Below, piece by piece: positions 6,676-7,665 of a stretch of DNA of 7,665 nucleotides. The position numbers and the translations under genes were made by a program. Numbering within the stretch: position 1 is the stretch's first letter; each line of letters begins with the position of its first letter. The notes beneath the pieces are model-generated. The model was not told where the DNA came from and did no database searches. It saw only the letters and a list, made by a program, of their open reading frames with translations. The stretch comes from DASVXQ01 sp046727955 (lineage in GTDB: Bacteria; Actinomycetota; CALGFH01), in contig JBKPDO010000192.1 of assembly GCA_046727955.1 (NCBI GenBank), positions 1 to 7,665 of the forward strand, read 5' to 3'.

Positions 6676-6897
6676 ATGAGTGAGGAACAGCCCGAGAGCG
6701 TCCCCTTCGAGAAAGAGGTCCCCGCCGATGCTCCCGACGTCGATGAGCTGGGCCTCATCGACGAAGAGGACGAAGCCCTCGAACAAGATGCGTCAGAGGA
6801 GGCGACGACGGAAGCTGGGATGTCGGAGGGCGGAGTCGAGCTGACGCCAACGCAAGACGTCAAATTCGAGGAAGACGAGAGCGGGGTGGCTCGGTGA
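6676..6897 (+). CDS. Small highly acidic hypothetical protein
   Basis: This encodes 73 residues from ATG 6676, with AGAGAG about six bases upstream as a modest ribosome site. About 26 residues are Asp or Glu against three Lys/Arg, giving a net charge near -23. There is no cysteine, no tryptophan and no hydrophobic core, so it is probably intrinsically disordered. I do not recognise a family. Its TGA (6895-6897) overlaps the GTG start (6894-6896) of the amidase remnant, which indicates translational coupling and suggests that the two proteins worked together, for example as a binding partner or inhibitor of a basic protein. That role is inference. The tight overlap and intact frame in a region of decay support it being a real gene. 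A spurious acidic frame cannot be excluded. Confidence 0.6.
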   Translation: MSEEQPESVPFEKEVPADAPDVDELGLIDEEDEALEQDASEEATTEAGMSEGGVELTPTQDVKFEEDESGVAR

Positions 6898-7065
6898 GCA
6901 CATTGACTTGGATGGCCGACGCCTTTCGCAAGAACGGCCTTCGTGTGCGCGAAGTCGAGGGCTGGAAGAGCCGGGCCGGCCGGGCACCTTCGCTCCGCGA
7001 GGTGTGATATTTCACCATACTGCTTCGAACCGGCACGGTGGCTCGGCTGCGTCGCTCGGCACATG
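6894..7065 (+). pseudogene. N-acetylmuramoyl-L-alanine amidase (Amidase_2/PGRP-like), frameshifted N-terminal remnant
   Basis: It starts at GTG 6894, overlapping the preceding TGA. The first 30 codons read WMADAFRKNGLRVREVEGWK. The frame then has to change once within the GC run at about 6970-6986 to continue as GTFAPRGVIFHHTASNRHGG. The HHTA motif holds the first zinc-ligand histidine of Amidase_2 enzymes, which cut the amide bond between muramic acid and the peptide of peptidoglycan; 'RGV..HHTA' and the following 'GG.A.SL' are typical. Without the shift the frame ends at TGA 7005-7007. The similarity stops near 7065, where sequence antisense to the next transposase begins, so the remaining zinc ligands and most of the domain are gone. 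No signal peptide is seen, as in many phage-like or toxin-like amidases. Non-functional. Confidence 0.6.
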
Positions 7066-7665
7066 CCTGCACCCACCGCTCGGCGAATGCATTCGCCTTC
7101 GGCGCCTCGATCGGCGTCGTGATGGTCTTGGTGCCGTCGGCGGCGAACACGTCGTCGAAGGCGCGGGTGAACTTGCTGTCCCGGTCACGAATGAGGAACC
7201 GCGGCGTGGTCGCGCCCTCCGCTGGTTCCTGCTCCCGTTCCATCGAGAGCTCCCGCGCCCGCTGGACCACCCACGACCACTCGGGTGGTCGGTGACCCCG
7301 ACCAGGCGAACCCGCCGCGTCCCAAGCTCGATGATGAACAGGACGTACAGCGTCGTCAGGCGCACGATCTCAACGGTGAAGAAGTCGGTGGCCACGATGC
7401 CCGAGGCCTGCGCCCGAAGGAACGCTCGCCAGCTGACCGACGCCTGTCGGGGCGCGGGCCCAAGCCCGTTGCCCAGCAGCACCGTGCGGATGGTGGTCGT
7501 CGACACCAACACGCCGAGCTTCTTGAGTTCGCCCTGGATGCGCCGGTAGCCCCAGCGAGGATTCTCCCGGGCCAGCCGCAGGATCAGCGCCACCACCTGG
7601 TCTGCGAGCACCGGGCGGCCGCCTCGACGGAAAGGTTGGGTCCATTTGCGGGTGACCAGCCGGCG
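7066..7665 (-). pseudogene. Integrase-core transposase (IS481/IS3-like), truncated at its 3' end and frameshifted
   Basis: Reading leftwards from the window edge, the frame opens with RRLVTRKWTQPFRRGGRP. It continues through the helix-turn-helix ENPRWGYRRIQGELKKLG and then the RNase H-like core with the first catalytic Asp in GIVATDFFTVEI. Near 7274 one base is missing. After GVTDHPSG the protein continues in another frame as WVVQRARELS, then FLIRDRDSKFTRAFDDVF (second Asp), and ANAFAERW (the catalytic Glu). The similarity ends just after AERWVQ; the usual C-terminal stretch ending in a 'HYN..RPH' motif is absent. The start lies beyond 7665. The two lesions make it inactive. IS481 and IS3 OrfB-type enzymes share this architecture, so the family is left open. 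Confidence 0.8.
7066..7665 (-). mobile_element. Insertion-sequence fragment (IS481/IS3-like) fused to the amidase remnant
   Basis: The whole right end of the window is antisense transposase sequence. Its left limit lies inside the transposase gene rather than at a terminal repeat, so it is a deletion or recombination junction and not a clean insertion. The other end is outside the window. The position of the junction (about 7063-7072) is judged from where amidase similarity stops and transposase similarity starts. Confidence 0.65.

Noticed and set aside
6908..7549. Plus-strand open frame of 213 codons containing the HHTA motif
   Set aside because: Only the part up to about 7065 is amidase; the rest is antisense to transposase. 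Its start is in the wrong frame for the amidase N-terminus.
1..7665. tRNA, rRNA or CRISPR array
   Set aside because: No cloverleaf, ribosomal signature or regularly spaced direct repeats were seen by eye; a covariance-model scan was not possible here.

Overview
The window is GC-rich DNA with strong G/C third-position preference in its genes, most consistent with an actinomycete or a similar high-GC bacterium. The insertion-sequence types fit that, but the taxon cannot be fixed from the sequence alone. It looks like a decaying accessory island. At least three insertion sequences have cut into a cargo of unusual genes, and most genes are broken.

Layout. (1) Bases 1-138 are the right end of an IS5-family element: the last residues of its transposase, then its terminal inverted repeat. 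(2) The IS5 end abuts a truncated gene (139-1365), which is overlapped by a complete second gene (1365-3083, TGATG overlap). Both encode soluble proteins resembling the cytoplasmic C-terminal domain of the flagellar/type III export-gate protein FlhA/SctV (FHIPEP family). The complete one has no membrane domain. (3) After a 312-base spacer with a small AT-rich patch comes an intact alpha/beta-hydrolase (lipase-like) gene (3396-4910). (4) An ISL3-family element (4950-6272) has matching ends, an 8-bp target duplication (AATCCTTC) and a frameshifted transposase. Removing it and one target copy restores an 83-codon reading frame that begins in a GTGA overlap with the lipase stop. That frame resembles the start of an S41-type peptidase-like protein and ends at a nonsense codon. 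(5) A small, very acidic protein gene (6676-6897) overlaps by GTGA the start of a frameshifted N-acetylmuramoyl-L-alanine amidase remnant. (6) The amidase remnant runs straight into a truncated, frameshifted integrase-core (IS481/IS3-like) transposase on the minus strand, which leaves the window at its right edge.

How the genes may work together. The two FlhA-like genes are translationally coupled and probably form one complex. The downstream hydrolase-type genes (lipase, S41-like remnant, amidase) also show tight overlaps. Whether the FlhA-like pair and the hydrolases belong to one system is inference. The notable point is a pair of soluble FlhA-C-like proteins with no flagellar or type III secretion gene visible. 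No tRNA, rRNA or CRISPR array was recognised.
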